DNA from: Leucobacter chromiireducens subsp. chromiireducens
GTDB taxonomy: Bacteria; Actinomycetota; Actinomycetes; Actinomycetales; Microbacteriaceae
Length of the DNA stretch: 64,000 nucleotides
Reading direction: 5' to 3'
NCBI RefSeq assembly: GCF_016758255.1
Contig: NZ_QYAD01000001.1
Coordinates: 620,001 to 684,000, forward strand
Shown one piece after another: positions 42,763-51,724 of this stretch (position 1 is its first letter; each line of letters begins with the position of its first letter). Under the pieces are notes generated by a model. It searched no databases. It had not been told where the DNA came from and worked only from the letters and a program-made list of their open reading frames with translations. The translations under genes and the position numbers were made by a program.

Positions 42763-43772
42763 GAAGAGTTCCTTTGGTCAACTGCTGTAACAGTGTCGAG
42801 GAGCTTGCGAGCACGGACCTCGAGGTCGTCGCGAATTGCCTGCACGCCTTCTGGGGAGGCAAGCGCCGGGTCTGGCACGGTCCAGTCCTCGTAGCGGGTT
42901 CCGGGGACGATGGGGCAGACATCGCCGCACCCCATCGTCACGACCACATCGGCTGCTCGAACTGCGTCGTCAGTCAACGGCTTCGGAAACGCTTCGTCAG
43001 CATGCTGCGGGGGTTCCATCTGCTGCAAGAGCGAGCGCACTGTGGGCAGGACTTCCGGTGCCGGTGCTGAGCCTGCGGAACGAGCGATGACCGTGCCGCC
43101 AGCGAGACGGTTCAGTATCGCGGCTGCGAGCTGCGAGCGACCTGCGTTGTGCACGCAGACGAAGAGCACCTGAGGTACTCCGGTCGCCCGATTCCTGGTG
43201 AGGTCCGAGAGCCGTTGCCTCGCGAAGTGCCCGGTGCGTGAGAGCGTGTGCGTTGTGTGCTTCGCCGCGCGGATCAGTCCGACATGAGACTCCCGAACGA
43301 TGGCCAGGACGAGGTCCGTGTGGACCGCTTCGAATTCCTCGCCGAGTTCTTCAGCAAGCCGCGAGAGACGGGCATCCGTCGTGTGCAGAGTTCCTTCGCC
43401 CCCCTCATGCGGTCTCAAATCTTCGCGCACGAAGGCAGGGGCAAAGACTTCAAGGAGTGCCTCCGTCGCCGCGCGACGAGTTGGGGCGATCCGGTAATAG
43501 ACCCACGTTCCGCGTCGTTCTGAGACCACGAGCCCTGTCTCCCGGAGCACCTTCAGGTGATGCGAAATTGTTGGCTGCGACACTTCAGCGAGGTCGGTGA
43601 GGTCGCAGACGCAGCACTCGCCCCGGGGATCAGCTGCGATGGCTGAGAGCATCCGAATCCGAATGGGATCGGCGATCGCCTTCAACGAGTCAGCGAGTGC
43701 GGCCGCCGTCTCAGCACCCATTGCGTGCGATGACGCCGGGAGGCAGTCCTCCGGAGTGCTCGAGGGGTTCAC
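42759..43772 (-). CDS. ArsR repressor-ArsC fusion with three-helix linker domain
   Basis: 337 residues from GTG 43772, which overlaps the acr3 stop (GTGA). Residues about 18-110 are an ArsR winged helix. The arsenite-binding cysteines are Cys53, Cys54 and Cys56 in GECCVCDLTDLAEVSQPTIS, right at the recognition-helix region. Residues about 130-190 are a helical segment (RLSRLAEELGEEFEAV) like the three-helix dimerisation bundle seen on some arsenate reductases. Residues about 198-337 are a second ArsC with P-loop CVHNAGRS (206-213). One polypeptide would therefore sense arsenite and reduce arsenate. A frameshift artefact is unlikely because the frame is continuous and coupled on both sides. 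Confidence 0.9.
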   Translation of the reverse strand: MNPSSTPEDCLPASSHAMGAETAAALADSLKAIADPIRIRMLSAIAADPRGECCVCDLTDLAEVSQPTISHHLKVLRETGLVVSERRGTWVYYRIAPTRRAATEALLEVFAPAFVREDLRPHEGGEGTLHTTDARLSRLAEELGEEFEAVHTDLVLAIVRESHVGLIRAAKHTTHTLSRTGHFARQRLSDLTRNRATGVPQVLFVCVHNAGRSQLAAAILNRLAGGTVIARSAGSAPAPEVLPTVRSLLQQMEPPQHADEAFPKPLTDDAVRAADVVVTMGCGDVCPIVPGTRYEDWTVPDPALASPEGVQAIRDDLEVRARKLLDTVTAVDQRNSS

Positions 43773-44860
43773 GATGGGATCCCCTCGTACGGGTTCGTAT
43801 GAAACCAAGCCCGTGCAGCCCAGAGGGATACATAGACCAGGCCGATCAGAACGGGCACTTCGATGAGTGGGCCGACGACGCCGGCAAGCGCTTGCCCAGA
43901 CGTGGCGCCAAAACTGCCGATTGCGACCGCAATCGCCAGCTCGAAATTGTTGCCGGCGGCGGTGAACGCGAGGGTGGTCGAGCGTGCGTAGCCCAATCCA
44001 AGTCTTTTGCCGAGCAGCAGGCCGAGAAACCACATCACAGCGAAGTAGATCAGGAGCGGAAGGGCGATCCGGACAACATCAAGCGGTCGAGACGTGATCG
44101 CGTCGCCCTGGAGCGCGAAGAGCAGCACGATCGTGAAGAGCAGACCATAGAGCGCCCAGGGGCCGACTCCGGGAAGGAACCGTTCCTCGTACCACTCGCG
44201 CCCTCGGCGCTTTTCGCCGATCCAGCGAGAGACGAAACCCGCGAGGAGCGGGACACCGAGGAATACCAGTACGTTCAGCGCGATCTGCCCGATTGACACT
44301 TCGAGTCCCTGAGAGTCGAGGCCGAGCCAGCTGGGAAGCACGCTGAGATACAGCCAGCCGAGCAGAGAGAACGCCACCACCTGGAACACTGAGTTCATCG
44401 CGACCAGAACGGCAGTTGCCTCTCGGTCGCCGCATGCAAGGTCATTCCAAATCACCACCATGGCAATGCAGCGCGCCAGGCCAACGATGATGAGCCCGGT
44501 GCGGTACTCAGGAAGATCAGGCAGGAACAGCCAGGCCAGGGCGAACATCACCGCAGGGCCGACGCACCAGTTGAGCACCAGCGACGACACGAGGAGTTTT
44601 CGGTCGCCGGTGACTGCGGCAACCCTGTCGTACCGCACCCGCGCGAGCACCGGGTACATCATCACGAGCAGACCCAAGCCTATGGGTACCGAGATCCCGG
44701 CGATTTCAAGCCGCGAGAGGAGGTGAGCCAAGCCCGGGACGAACCGGCCGAGGACGAGTCCGGCGGCCATGGCGAGTCCAATCCACACGGGCAACCAGCG
44801 GTCGAGAGGCGAGAGCCGCTGGGTCGCTGGAACTGGTTCGGCGGGAGCCTGAATTGACAT
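43769..44860 (-). CDS. acr3: Arsenite efflux transporter Acr3
   Basis: 363 residues with ten membrane segments. Cys131 in the hallmark GLARCIAMVVIWNDLACG is the conserved, essential cysteine; the Glu in GNNFELAIAVAI is the other. It exports arsenite, using the proton gradient. It is the first gene of an operon acr3, arsR-arsC, arsC with overlapping ends. The ATG sits inside an inverted repeat that looks like the ArsR operator, so repression would act at the transcription start. Confidence 0.96.
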   Translation of the reverse strand: MSIQAPAEPVPATQRLSPLDRWLPVWIGLAMAAGLVLGRFVPGLAHLLSRLEIAGISVPIGLGLLVMMYPVLARVRYDRVAAVTGDRKLLVSSLVLNWCVGPAVMFALAWLFLPDLPEYRTGLIIVGLARCIAMVVIWNDLACGDREATAVLVAMNSVFQVVAFSLLGWLYLSVLPSWLGLDSQGLEVSIGQIALNVLVFLGVPLLAGFVSRWIGEKRRGREWYEERFLPGVGPWALYGLLFTIVLLFALQGDAITSRPLDVVRIALPLLIYFAVMWFLGLLLGKRLGLGYARSTTLAFTAAGNNFELAIAVAIGSFGATSGQALAGVVGPLIEVPVLIGLVYVSLWAARAWFHTNPYEGIPS

Positions 44861-44887
44861 GTATCTATATTGATCGGCATCGATACA
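44860..44887 (-). promoter_or_regulatory. ArsR operator-like inverted repeat
   Basis: TGTATC (44860-44865) and GATACA (44882-44887) flank an inner pair ATTGAT/ATCGAT around CGGC. The element touches the acr3 start codon and covers the -10 region (CAATAT, 6 nt before ATG), which fits a leaderless, directly blocked promoter. Confidence 0.65.
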
Positions 44888-44896
44888 GAACGCAAC

Positions 44897-44943
44897 GTCG
44901 CCAGGGGCGGGGATAGCGACTCGCTATCCCCGCCCCTGGCGAC
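44897..44943 (-). terminator. 23-bp perfect hairpin downstream of the LLM gene
   Basis: The arms 44897-44919 and 44921-44943 are perfect reverse complements (GTCGCCAGGGGCGGGG...CCCCGCCCCTGGCGAC) with a 1-nt centre. It ends transcription from the LLM gene just before the acr3 operator. Confidence 0.8.
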
Positions 44944-45022
44944 GGTGTCAGTGTTCAGCGGTGCGGTTCGCAGGCGGCTGGGCACGACCGGTGACCGCTC
45001 GGCTCCCCCGACGGGTGGTGGA

Positions 45023-46072
45023 TTAGACCGCGTCGCCCTCCACCGGGCCCTCCGTGTTCGGCTTCCACCCGAGCGCCGGCGCCACGTGCTCCGCGAATGC
45101 CTGCATGACGTGCAGGTTGTACTCGGGGCCGAGCTGGTTCGGGATCGTGAGCATGAGCGTGTCCGCCGACATCACCGCATCGTCGGCGAGCAATTGCTCG
45201 ATGAGCTTGTCGGGGGTGTCCGCGTACGTCTTCCCGAAGGTCGAACGGAAACCATCGATGATCCCGATCTGATCCTGCCCATCGCGGCCGCGCAGACCGA
45301 AGTACATTTCGTCCTGCTCGTTCACAATGGGGAAGACGCTGCGGCTCACCGATACGCGCGGGCGACCGGTGTGGCCAGCCTCCTTGTATGCGGTGCGGAA
45401 CTCGTCGATCTGGCGGGCCTGCAGAATGTGCAGCGGCTCACCTGTTGCCTCGGTCAGCAGGGTGGAACTCATGAGGTTGAGGCCTGCAGTGCCGGTCTGG
45501 CGGGCAGTGTCGATGCTGCCGGCGCCCCACCAGACGTGATCGCGGAGGGTGGCCGACTGCGGCTCGATGGCGAGCCGGCCGAGCGGCCCCATGTTCGGGT
45601 CGCTGTCGACGAGTGCCTCGCCCTCGATCGCGCGCATGAAGAGGTCGAACTTGTCGCGCGCGATGTCGGCGCCGCGCGGATCCTCGGAGCCCGTGTAGCC
45701 GAACGCCTCGTAGCCACGCACTGCCGTCTCGGGGGATCCCCGGCTCACGCCGAGCGCCAGTCGGCCGCCCGCGATGATGTCGAGCGCCGCCGCTTCTTCC
45801 GCGAGGTAGAGCGGGTTCTCGTAGCGCATGTCGATCACGCCGGTGCCGACCTCGATGCGCTGGGTGCGCGCGGCCATGGCCGTCAAGAGGGGGATTGGTG
45901 ATGCGGCCTGGCGTGCAAAGTGGTGCACGCGAACGTACGCGCCGTTCACGCCGATCTCGTCGGCGCCCTCCGCGAGTTCGATCGTTTGGCGCAGCATGTC
46001 GCCCGCGGTGCGCACGCGCGACCCGGGGACGGGGCCGTAGTGCCCGAAGGACAGGAATCCGAATGCTCTCAT
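45023..46072 (-). CDS. LLM class flavin-dependent oxidoreductase
   Basis: 349 residues. A luciferase-like monooxygenase fold: MRAFGFLSFGHYG start, ANGAYVR-type HHFARQAASPIPLLTAMAAR, IDMRYENPLYLAEEAAALDI, LALGVSRGSPETAVRGYEAF. These are standard FMN or F420 barrel stretches. The frame upstream of 46072 is rejected because a TACAGT -10 box falls in it. The substrate is unknown. It is divergent from the ABC exporter, with 184 bp between starts. Confidence 0.9.
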   Translation of the reverse strand: MRAFGFLSFGHYGPVPGSRVRTAGDMLRQTIELAEGADEIGVNGAYVRVHHFARQAASPIPLLTAMAARTQRIEVGTGVIDMRYENPLYLAEEAAALDIIAGGRLALGVSRGSPETAVRGYEAFGYTGSEDPRGADIARDKFDLFMRAIEGEALVDSDPNMGPLGRLAIEPQSATLRDHVWWGAGSIDTARQTGTAGLNLMSSTLLTEATGEPLHILQARQIDEFRTAYKEAGHTGRPRVSVSRSVFPIVNEQDEMYFGLRGRDGQDQIGIIDGFRSTFGKTYADTPDKLIEQLLADDAVMSADTLMLTIPNQLGPEYNLHVMQAFAEHVAPALGWKPNTEGPVEGDAV

Positions 46073-46244
46073 GCTGGGTGCAACGCCCGCGGCGCAACTG
46101 TATTCCCGTGCATATAGTTTTGGCTGCGTGGGTATGCGAGCGGCACCGCGGGACGATCCCGTGCGCGCGGCGCCCGGACAACGGCGGCACCGGGGGACGA
46201 CGCGGATGGTACCCGGGGGCGATCCCGCCAGGCGCATGCCCTCG

Positions 46245-46250
46245 TAACTT
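46245..46250 (+). promoter_or_regulatory. -10 box of a leaderless-type promoter
   Basis: TAACTT lies 6 nt before ATG 46257 of the ABC ATPase. Confidence 0.4.
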
Positions 46251-46256
46251 CGAAGC

Positions 46257-47021
46257 ATGGACATTCAACCGAGCGATATGGGCCTCGTGGCGCGAGTCGC
46301 GAACCTCAGCAAGCACTACGGCGCCGGAGACCACCGCGTCACCGCCCTCAACGATGTGTCGATCGGCATTCGGCGCGGGCAGTTCACCGCGATCATGGGG
46401 CCATCAGGCTCGGGCAAGTCGACCCTCATGCACGTCATGGCCGGCCTCGACACCCCGACCGAGGGGCGCGTCTGGCTTGGCGACGACGAGATCACCCACC
46501 TCGGCGATGCGGAACTCACGCGGCTCCGCCGGCGCCGGATCGGCTTCGTGTTCCAGGCATTCAACTTGGTTCCTACCCTTGACGTGATGGGCAACCTGCG
46601 GCTGCCGTTCGAGCTCGACGGACGCAGCGTGCCCGCTGCTGACCGCGAGCGAATCGACGCGCTCGTGCAGGCGCTCGGCCTCGCTGGCCGCACCTCGCAC
46701 CGCCCCCACGAACTCTCGGGCGGACAGCAGCAGCGGGTGGCGATCGCCCGCGCCCTCGCCACCCAGCCCGACGTGATCTTTGCGGACGAGCCGACCGGCG
46801 CGCTCGACTCCCGCACCGGCCGCGAGGTGCTCGGCCTGCTGCGCGCCGCCGTCGTCGAGCAGGGGCAGAGCATCGCAATGGTGACTCATGACCCGATCGC
46901 GGCGAGCCACGCCGACCGAATCCTGTTCCTCGCCGACGGCCGCATTGTGTCGGATCGCGGGGCCATGACACCCGAGCAGATCTCCGAGACGATGCTCGGC
47001 CTGGAAGCGGTCGCGGCATGA
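46257..47021 (+). CDS. MacB/LolD-type ABC transporter ATPase
   Basis: 254 residues. Walker A is GPSGSGKST (48-56), the signature [19 protein letters not shown] and Walker [14 protein letters not shown]. This pattern, with ALNDVSI and [15 protein letters not shown], belongs to the MacB/FtsE-like exporter ATPases. The partner permease gene follows with an ATGA overlap. The pair may export a peptide or lipid, or drive a mechanical change; no binding protein is present. Confidence 0.95.
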   Translation: MDIQPSDMGLVARVANLSKHYGAGDHRVTALNDVSIGIRRGQFTAIMGPSGSGKSTLMHVMAGLDTPTEGRVWLGDDEITHLGDAELTRLRRRRIGFVFQAFNLVPTLDVMGNLRLPFELDGRSVPAADRERIDALVQALGLAGRTSHRPHELSGGQQQRVAIARALATQPDVIFADEPTGALDSRTGREVLGLLRAAVVEQGQSIAMVTHDPIAASHADRILFLADGRIVSDRGAMTPEQISETMLGLEAVAA

Positions 47022-48412
47022 AAACCGGAGCCGGAATCCGTGAACACGGTGCGACGGTCGTCGTCGCGGCGCTCAGCTCCCTGTTCGCCGCAACGCTGAT
47101 CCTCGGCACCGGGGTGATGGGGGCGGCGCTCGATCCCGCACTGATTGAGGGCTCGGGCACCTTCCGCATGACGCTCCTGATGGTGTCGACCGTTTTCATC
47201 ATCATCGCCCTCTACGTTGGTGCGATCGTCACCGCGAACACCTTCGCCACGATCATCGCGGGGCGCACCCGCACGATCGCGCTGCTGCGCCTCGTGGGTG
47301 CGAGCTCGCGCGCGGTGCGCAGCAAGGTCGCCTCCGAGGGGCTCGCGATGGGCGCGCTCGGCGCGGTAATCGGCTGGGTGCTCGCAGAGGCGCTGGTTAT
47401 CGGTGTGGTCACGTGGGGTCCGAGCCTCGGCTGGCTGCCTGTGGGACGCGACTATCCGCTCTTCGACCCGCTCGCGCTCGGCGCGATCGTGATTGTGGCG
47501 CTCACCACCTGGGCGGCCGCCTGGGCAGGATCCCGCCGCGTGGGATCGGTCTCGCCGATTGCCGCGACCGGCGCCGCGGTCGAGCTGCGCCCTGAGGCCT
47601 CGCGTGGCCGCACTGGCCGCACCGTGTGGGCGATCATCCTGGTGCTGCTGGGCGTCGTGCTCATTGCGCTCGGCCTGTTCCTCAGCCTCACCACGCCGAT
47701 CGCACTGTTTGTGTCGTTCTTCGGTGGGCTGTTCTCCTTCACCGGGATCGCGCTCGGCGCGCACGTCATCATGCCGCCGATCCTGCGCCTCACCGGGAAG
47801 ATCTTTGGGGCGGGGCCGACCGGGCGCCTGGCCGCGGCGAACGCCGTGCGCTTCCCCGAGCGCAGCTCGCGGTCAACAATCGGGCTGGTGATCGGCGTGA
47901 CGCTCGTCACGATGTTCGCCGTAGCGCTCGAGACCTATGCCGCGATGACCCTGCAGGCGTTCGACAACGATCCCGCGCTCGAAGCAGCGCTCGCGCAGAC
48001 GCTTGCCGTGACCACGGCCGTGTTCACCGGACTCGTCGGGTTCTCTGCGATCATCGCCGCGGTGGGCATGGTGAACACCCTGTCGCTCAGCGTGCTGCAG
48101 CGTACCCGCGAGCTCGGCCTGCTCCGCGCACTGGGCTTCACCGGTGGCCAGGTGCGCCGCATGGTGATCACGGAGAGCTGCCAGATGACGCTCGCCGCGC
48201 TCGGCTTCGGTGTGGTGCTCGGCGCGTTCTACGGTTGGGTCGCCGCACAGTCGCTCGTTGGCTCGCAGGTCGGTTTTGCCGCGCCGTCGATCCCGTGGCC
48301 GATCGTGGCGGGCGTTGTGGTGTTCGGCTTCGCGCTCGCGGTGACCGCGGCGGTGGCGCCAGCGCGCCGCGCGATCCGGGTCTCGCCCGTGGCCGCGCTC
48401 GCGGTCGACTAG
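47018..48412 (+). CDS. FtsX-like ABC permease
   Basis: 464 residues. An N-terminal membrane helix precedes a group of membrane segments, and an FtsX-like domain pattern is repeated at the end. The second half reads LSLSVLQRTRELGLLRALGF and TGGQVRRMVITESCQMTLAA, the classic FtsX/MacB coupling helix; the first has IAGRTRTIALLRLVGASSRA, an older copy. The gene overlaps the ATPase stop by 4 nt. It is an eight-segment, single-chain permease of the actinobacterial type, in contrast to four-segment MacB. Confidence 0.93.
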   Translation: MKTGAGIREHGATVVVAALSSLFAATLILGTGVMGAALDPALIEGSGTFRMTLLMVSTVFIIIALYVGAIVTANTFATIIAGRTRTIALLRLVGASSRAVRSKVASEGLAMGALGAVIGWVLAEALVIGVVTWGPSLGWLPVGRDYPLFDPLALGAIVIVALTTWAAAWAGSRRVGSVSPIAATGAAVELRPEASRGRTGRTVWAIILVLLGVVLIALGLFLSLTTPIALFVSFFGGLFSFTGIALGAHVIMPPILRLTGKIFGAGPTGRLAAANAVRFPERSSRSTIGLVIGVTLVTMFAVALETYAAMTLQAFDNDPALEAALAQTLAVTTAVFTGLVGFSAIIAAVGMVNTLSLSVLQRTRELGLLRALGFTGGQVRRMVITESCQMTLAALGFGVVLGAFYGWVAAQSLVGSQVGFAAPSIPWPIVAGVVVFGFALAVTAAVAPARRAIRVSPVAALAVD

Positions 48413-48479
48413 ACCGGATGCTCGCCGAGCGGTTCAGGAAGTGGCTGCGCGCTCCCGCCACGCGCGCAGCAGCCAGGGA

Positions 48480-48485
48480 TAGGCT
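48480..48485 (+). promoter_or_regulatory. -10 box of a leaderless-type promoter
   Basis: TAGGCT lies 6 nt before ATG 48492 of pepA; the gap reads GGAGAC. Confidence 0.5.
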
Positions 48486-48491
48486 GGAGAC

Positions 48492-50036
48492 ATGACCGTT
48501 GTGATTGATTCCAGTTTCGATCCCGTCCCTTCTCTGAACCGCTCGGTTGACGTCGCCGTCGCCGACGCCGCTGCGGTCGAGGCCGCACCGGCGCGCGCGT
48601 GCTTCGTGCCAGCCGAGGGCGAACTGCCCACGTGCGACTGCCTCGCGGGCCAGACGCGCGACGCGCTCGCCGCAGCAGGGTTCACCGGGGCAAAGAACCA
48701 GACGCTCGTGCTGCCGGGGGCGCAGCTGCGCGTGCTCGTCGGCACCGGGGCGGGCCTCGCCACGAGCGCTGATCTGCGCGACGCCGTTGCGGCATTCACC
48801 CGCGCCGCCCGCGAAGCCGCGCACCTCGCCATCGATCTCGCCGCCGTGGTCTCCGAGAAGATCTCGGCGCGCGACGCCGCGCTCGCTGCAACCGAGGGCG
48901 CACTGCTCGCCCGCTACCGCTTCGAGAGCCTGAAGGGCGAGTCGAAGCACGTGGGACTTGAGAGCCTCACGCTGGGCGTCGCCGAGGGTGACCGCGCCGC
49001 CGCGCAGGAGGGCGTCGACCGCGCAATCGTGCTCGCGCGCGCCGCTGCGATCTCCCGAGACCTTGGCAATACGCCGCCCCGACACCTCACCGCGGAGAAG
49101 TTCGCGGAACTCGCGGCGAAGCTTGGCCCCGAATACGGCCTCGAGGTCGAGATCTTTGACCGCGACGCGCTCGTCGAGCTCGGCACAGGCGGTCTGCTCG
49201 GCGTCAACGCCGGCAGCACCGACGAGCCGCGCATGATCAAGCTTCGCTACGTGCCCGAGGGTGCGAACGACGCGACTCCGCACCTCGCCCTCATCGGCAA
49301 GGGCATCATGTTCGACTCGGGCGGCATCAGCCTGAAGCCCGCGAACTCGATGGGCAGCATGAAGCTCGACATGATGGGCGCGGGATCGGTGTTTGCCGCC
49401 ATGCTCACCCTCCGCGAGCTCGGCGTGCAGTCGGCCGTGACCGGTTGGCTCATGTGCACCGACAACATGCTCTCCGGCACCGCGACGAAGATCGGCGACG
49501 TGCTCACCATGCGTGGCGGCAAGACCGTCGAGGTGAAGAACAGCGACGCCGAGGGGCGCCTCGTGATGGCCGACGGCCTCGTGCTCGCGACGGAGGAGGA
49601 GCGTCGCCCGGACGCGATCGTCGACATCGCGACCCTCACGGGCAACGCCATGGCGGCACTGGGTCTCGGCACCGCTGCGACGCTCGCGAACAATGACGAT
49701 GTCGCCGCACAGCTCAAGGCCGCCGCTGAGGCGACCGATGAGCGGGTCTGGCCGCTGCCGCTCGATCACCGCTACCGCGACCAGCTGAAGTCGAACGTGG
49801 CCGACCTGTCGAACATCGGCGGCCCCTACGGCGGCGCGATCCTCGCAGCGCTCTTCCTCAACGAGTTCGTTGCTGATTTCCCCTGGGGGCACCTCGACAT
49901 TGCGCCGACCATGGAGGTCGAACGCGATGACCTGTGGCGCACGGCGGGCTCGACCGGCTTCGGTGCGCGTCTGCTTGCCCAGCTCGCCGACGATTTCGTG
50001 GCCCCGCAGGCTGCGGACGACGCGCAGGGAGCTTAG
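48492..50036 (+). CDS. pepA: Leucyl aminopeptidase (M17)
   Basis: 514 residues. The two-metal active site is shown by GKGIMFDSGGISLKPANSMG (about residues 267-286) and the family signature NSDAEGRLVMADGL (about 353-366). It trims N-terminal residues from peptides in the cytoplasm. It is followed after 2 bp by a second, unrelated aminopeptidase (M18), so the two act together in peptide turnover. A possible -10 box is at 48480-48485. Confidence 0.96.
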   Translation: MTVVIDSSFDPVPSLNRSVDVAVADAAAVEAAPARACFVPAEGELPTCDCLAGQTRDALAAAGFTGAKNQTLVLPGAQLRVLVGTGAGLATSADLRDAVAAFTRAAREAAHLAIDLAAVVSEKISARDAALAATEGALLARYRFESLKGESKHVGLESLTLGVAEGDRAAAQEGVDRAIVLARAAAISRDLGNTPPRHLTAEKFAELAAKLGPEYGLEVEIFDRDALVELGTGGLLGVNAGSTDEPRMIKLRYVPEGANDATPHLALIGKGIMFDSGGISLKPANSMGSMKLDMMGAGSVFAAMLTLRELGVQSAVTGWLMCTDNMLSGTATKIGDVLTMRGGKTVEVKNSDAEGRLVMADGLVLATEEERRPDAIVDIATLTGNAMAALGLGTAATLANNDDVAAQLKAAAEATDERVWPLPLDHRYRDQLKSNVADLSNIGGPYGGAILAALFLNEFVADFPWGHLDIAPTMEVERDDLWRTAGSTGFGARLLAQLADDFVAPQAADDAQGA

Positions 50037-50038
50037 TC

Positions 50039-51367
50039 ATGACCGGCCTGCTGCGTGATCTCGACGCCTACATCAGTGATTTTGCCGACTTCGTGACGGC
50101 TGCGCCCACCTCGTACCACGCGGCGGGGCGCGTCGCTGAGCTGCTCACCGACGCCGGCTTCGCCGTCCACGATGAGGGCGCCGCCTGGGCGCCGCTCGCC
50201 GCGGGTGGCGCAGGCTTCGTGGTGCGCGACGGCGCCGTGATCGCGTGGCGGGCCGGATCAGACCTTACCGCGACGAGTCCCGTTCGGGTGCTCGGCGTGC
50301 ACACTGACTCACCGGGCTTCGTGCTGAAACCCCACCCCGACTTCCGTGCCGATGGCTGGGCTCAGGCTGGCGTCGAAGTGTACGGTGGTCCGCTGCTCAA
50401 CTCGTGGCTCGATCGGGATCTGGGCATCGCCGGACGCGTGGTCACCCGCGATGGCGCCGAGCATCTCGTGTGCACGGGCGCGATCGCGCGGATCCCGCAG
50501 CTGGCGATCCACCTGGATCGTGAAGCAAACACAGGCCTCGCACTGAACAAGCAGCGGCACACGCAGCCGGTGCTCGCCGTCGGCGACAGCGCGAACGGTG
50601 TCACGGTTGCCGGCGTGCTCGCCGATGCCGCAGCGAATGCCGCCAACGCGGCGGGCGTTGCCGCCGCACCGTTTTCCCCAGACGACATCGCTGGAGCCGA
50701 CGTGCGCCTGTTCGACACGCAGCCGCCGCAGCGGATCGGTGTGAGCGGCGAGTTCTTCGCATCGCCCCGACTCGACAACCTGAGTTCCACGTTTGCCGGA
50801 CTGGTCGCGCTCCTCGAGACGGAGCCCGCGCCGGGCACGATCTCGATGCTCGCCGCGTTCGATCACGAGGAGCTGGGCTCGGAGACCCGCTCGGGTGCGG
50901 CCGGCCCCTTCCTTGCGGATGTGCTTGATCGGCTGCGCGCTGGCCTGGGCGCGAACGCCGACGAGGCCGCACGCGCACTTGCCGCGTCGTGGTGTGTCTC
51001 CTCGGATGCGGGGCACTCGGTGCACCCGAACTACCCGGAGAAGCACGATCCGAATGTGCGCCCGCTCGCGGGGAACGGCCCGATACTCAAGGTGAACGCG
51101 AACCAGCGCTATGCCAGCGACGCACACGGCGCTGCGCTGTGGAGTCGCGCCTGCGCGGAAGCCGGGGTGCCGACCCAGGAGTTCGTCTCGAACAACACGG
51201 TGCCCTGTGGCACGACGATCGGGCCGATCACGGCCGCCCGCCTCGGCATCCGCACGGTTGACGTTGGGGTGCCGCTCCTCTCGATGCACTCGGCGCGCGA
51301 GCTCGCGCACGTCGCAGACCTGCACGGCCTGGCCCGGGCGACCGACGCTTTCTTTGCGGGAGCCTGA
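50039..51367 (+). CDS. M18 family aminopeptidase
   Basis: 442 residues from ATG 50039, 2 bp after pepA. The M18 (aspartyl aminopeptidase/PepC-type) fold is shown by SYHAAGRVAELLTDAGFAV, LGVHTDSPGFVLKPHPDF, PQLAIHLDREAN, FDHEELGSETRSGAAGPFL and the ending TVDVGVPLLSMHSARELAH. These contain the His/Asp/Glu ligands for two metals and the catalytic Glu. It cleaves acidic or neutral N-terminal residues. Co-transcription with pepA is likely. Confidence 0.95.
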   Translation: MTGLLRDLDAYISDFADFVTAAPTSYHAAGRVAELLTDAGFAVHDEGAAWAPLAAGGAGFVVRDGAVIAWRAGSDLTATSPVRVLGVHTDSPGFVLKPHPDFRADGWAQAGVEVYGGPLLNSWLDRDLGIAGRVVTRDGAEHLVCTGAIARIPQLAIHLDREANTGLALNKQRHTQPVLAVGDSANGVTVAGVLADAAANAANAAGVAAAPFSPDDIAGADVRLFDTQPPQRIGVSGEFFASPRLDNLSSTFAGLVALLETEPAPGTISMLAAFDHEELGSETRSGAAGPFLADVLDRLRAGLGANADEAARALAASWCVSSDAGHSVHPNYPEKHDPNVRPLAGNGPILKVNANQRYASDAHGAALWSRACAEAGVPTQEFVSNNTVPCGTTIGPITAARLGIRTVDVGVPLLSMHSARELAHVADLHGLARATDAFFAGA

Positions 51368-51409
51368 GGTTTTCGCGGCGATCCCTGTCCGGTTCTGAGA
51401 TTGGTTCGC

Positions 51410-51415
51410 TAGGAT
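51410..51415 (+). promoter_or_regulatory. -10 box of a leaderless-type promoter
   Basis: TAGGAT lies 6 nt before ATG 51422. Confidence 0.5.
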
Positions 51416-51421
51416 CATGGC

Positions 51422-51706
51422 ATGAGTGAGATGCAGCATGCGGGGGCCGGCGGTGTCGCCCTCTCCAACGACCTGCTCGCACCCAGCGTGCAGCGCATCG
51501 GGAATCGTGACATCGAGATCACCTTCCTCGGTAAGAACGCCGCGGGGCAGAACACATGGATCATGTGGAACTCCGACGAGCCGTACCTCATCGGCATGCT
51601 CTCGCAGGGCAAGATGGGCTACCACTTTGAGCAGCGCACCAGCTCGGGTGTGCTCGTGCACGAAAACATCTCGCTCAGCCGCGTGCAGCGCGCCATTAGT
51701 GGCTAA
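51422..51706 (+). CDS. Small conserved protein of unknown function
   Basis: 94 residues, soluble, with no recognised domain. The centre GKNAAGQNTWIMWNSDEPYL and the C-terminal HEQ/FEQRTSSGVLVHENISLS give several strands, like a small beta-barrel fold. It has its own -10 box and is convergent with the Lrp-type regulator (18 bp between stops). No operon partner exists. An RNA- or ligand-binding role is possible but not shown. Confidence 0.6.
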   Translation: MSEMQHAGAGGVALSNDLLAPSVQRIGNRDIEITFLGKNAAGQNTWIMWNSDEPYLIGMLSQGKMGYHFEQRTSSGVLVHENISLSRVQRAISG

Positions 51707-51724
51707 CTCGCCATACGGGTTGCG

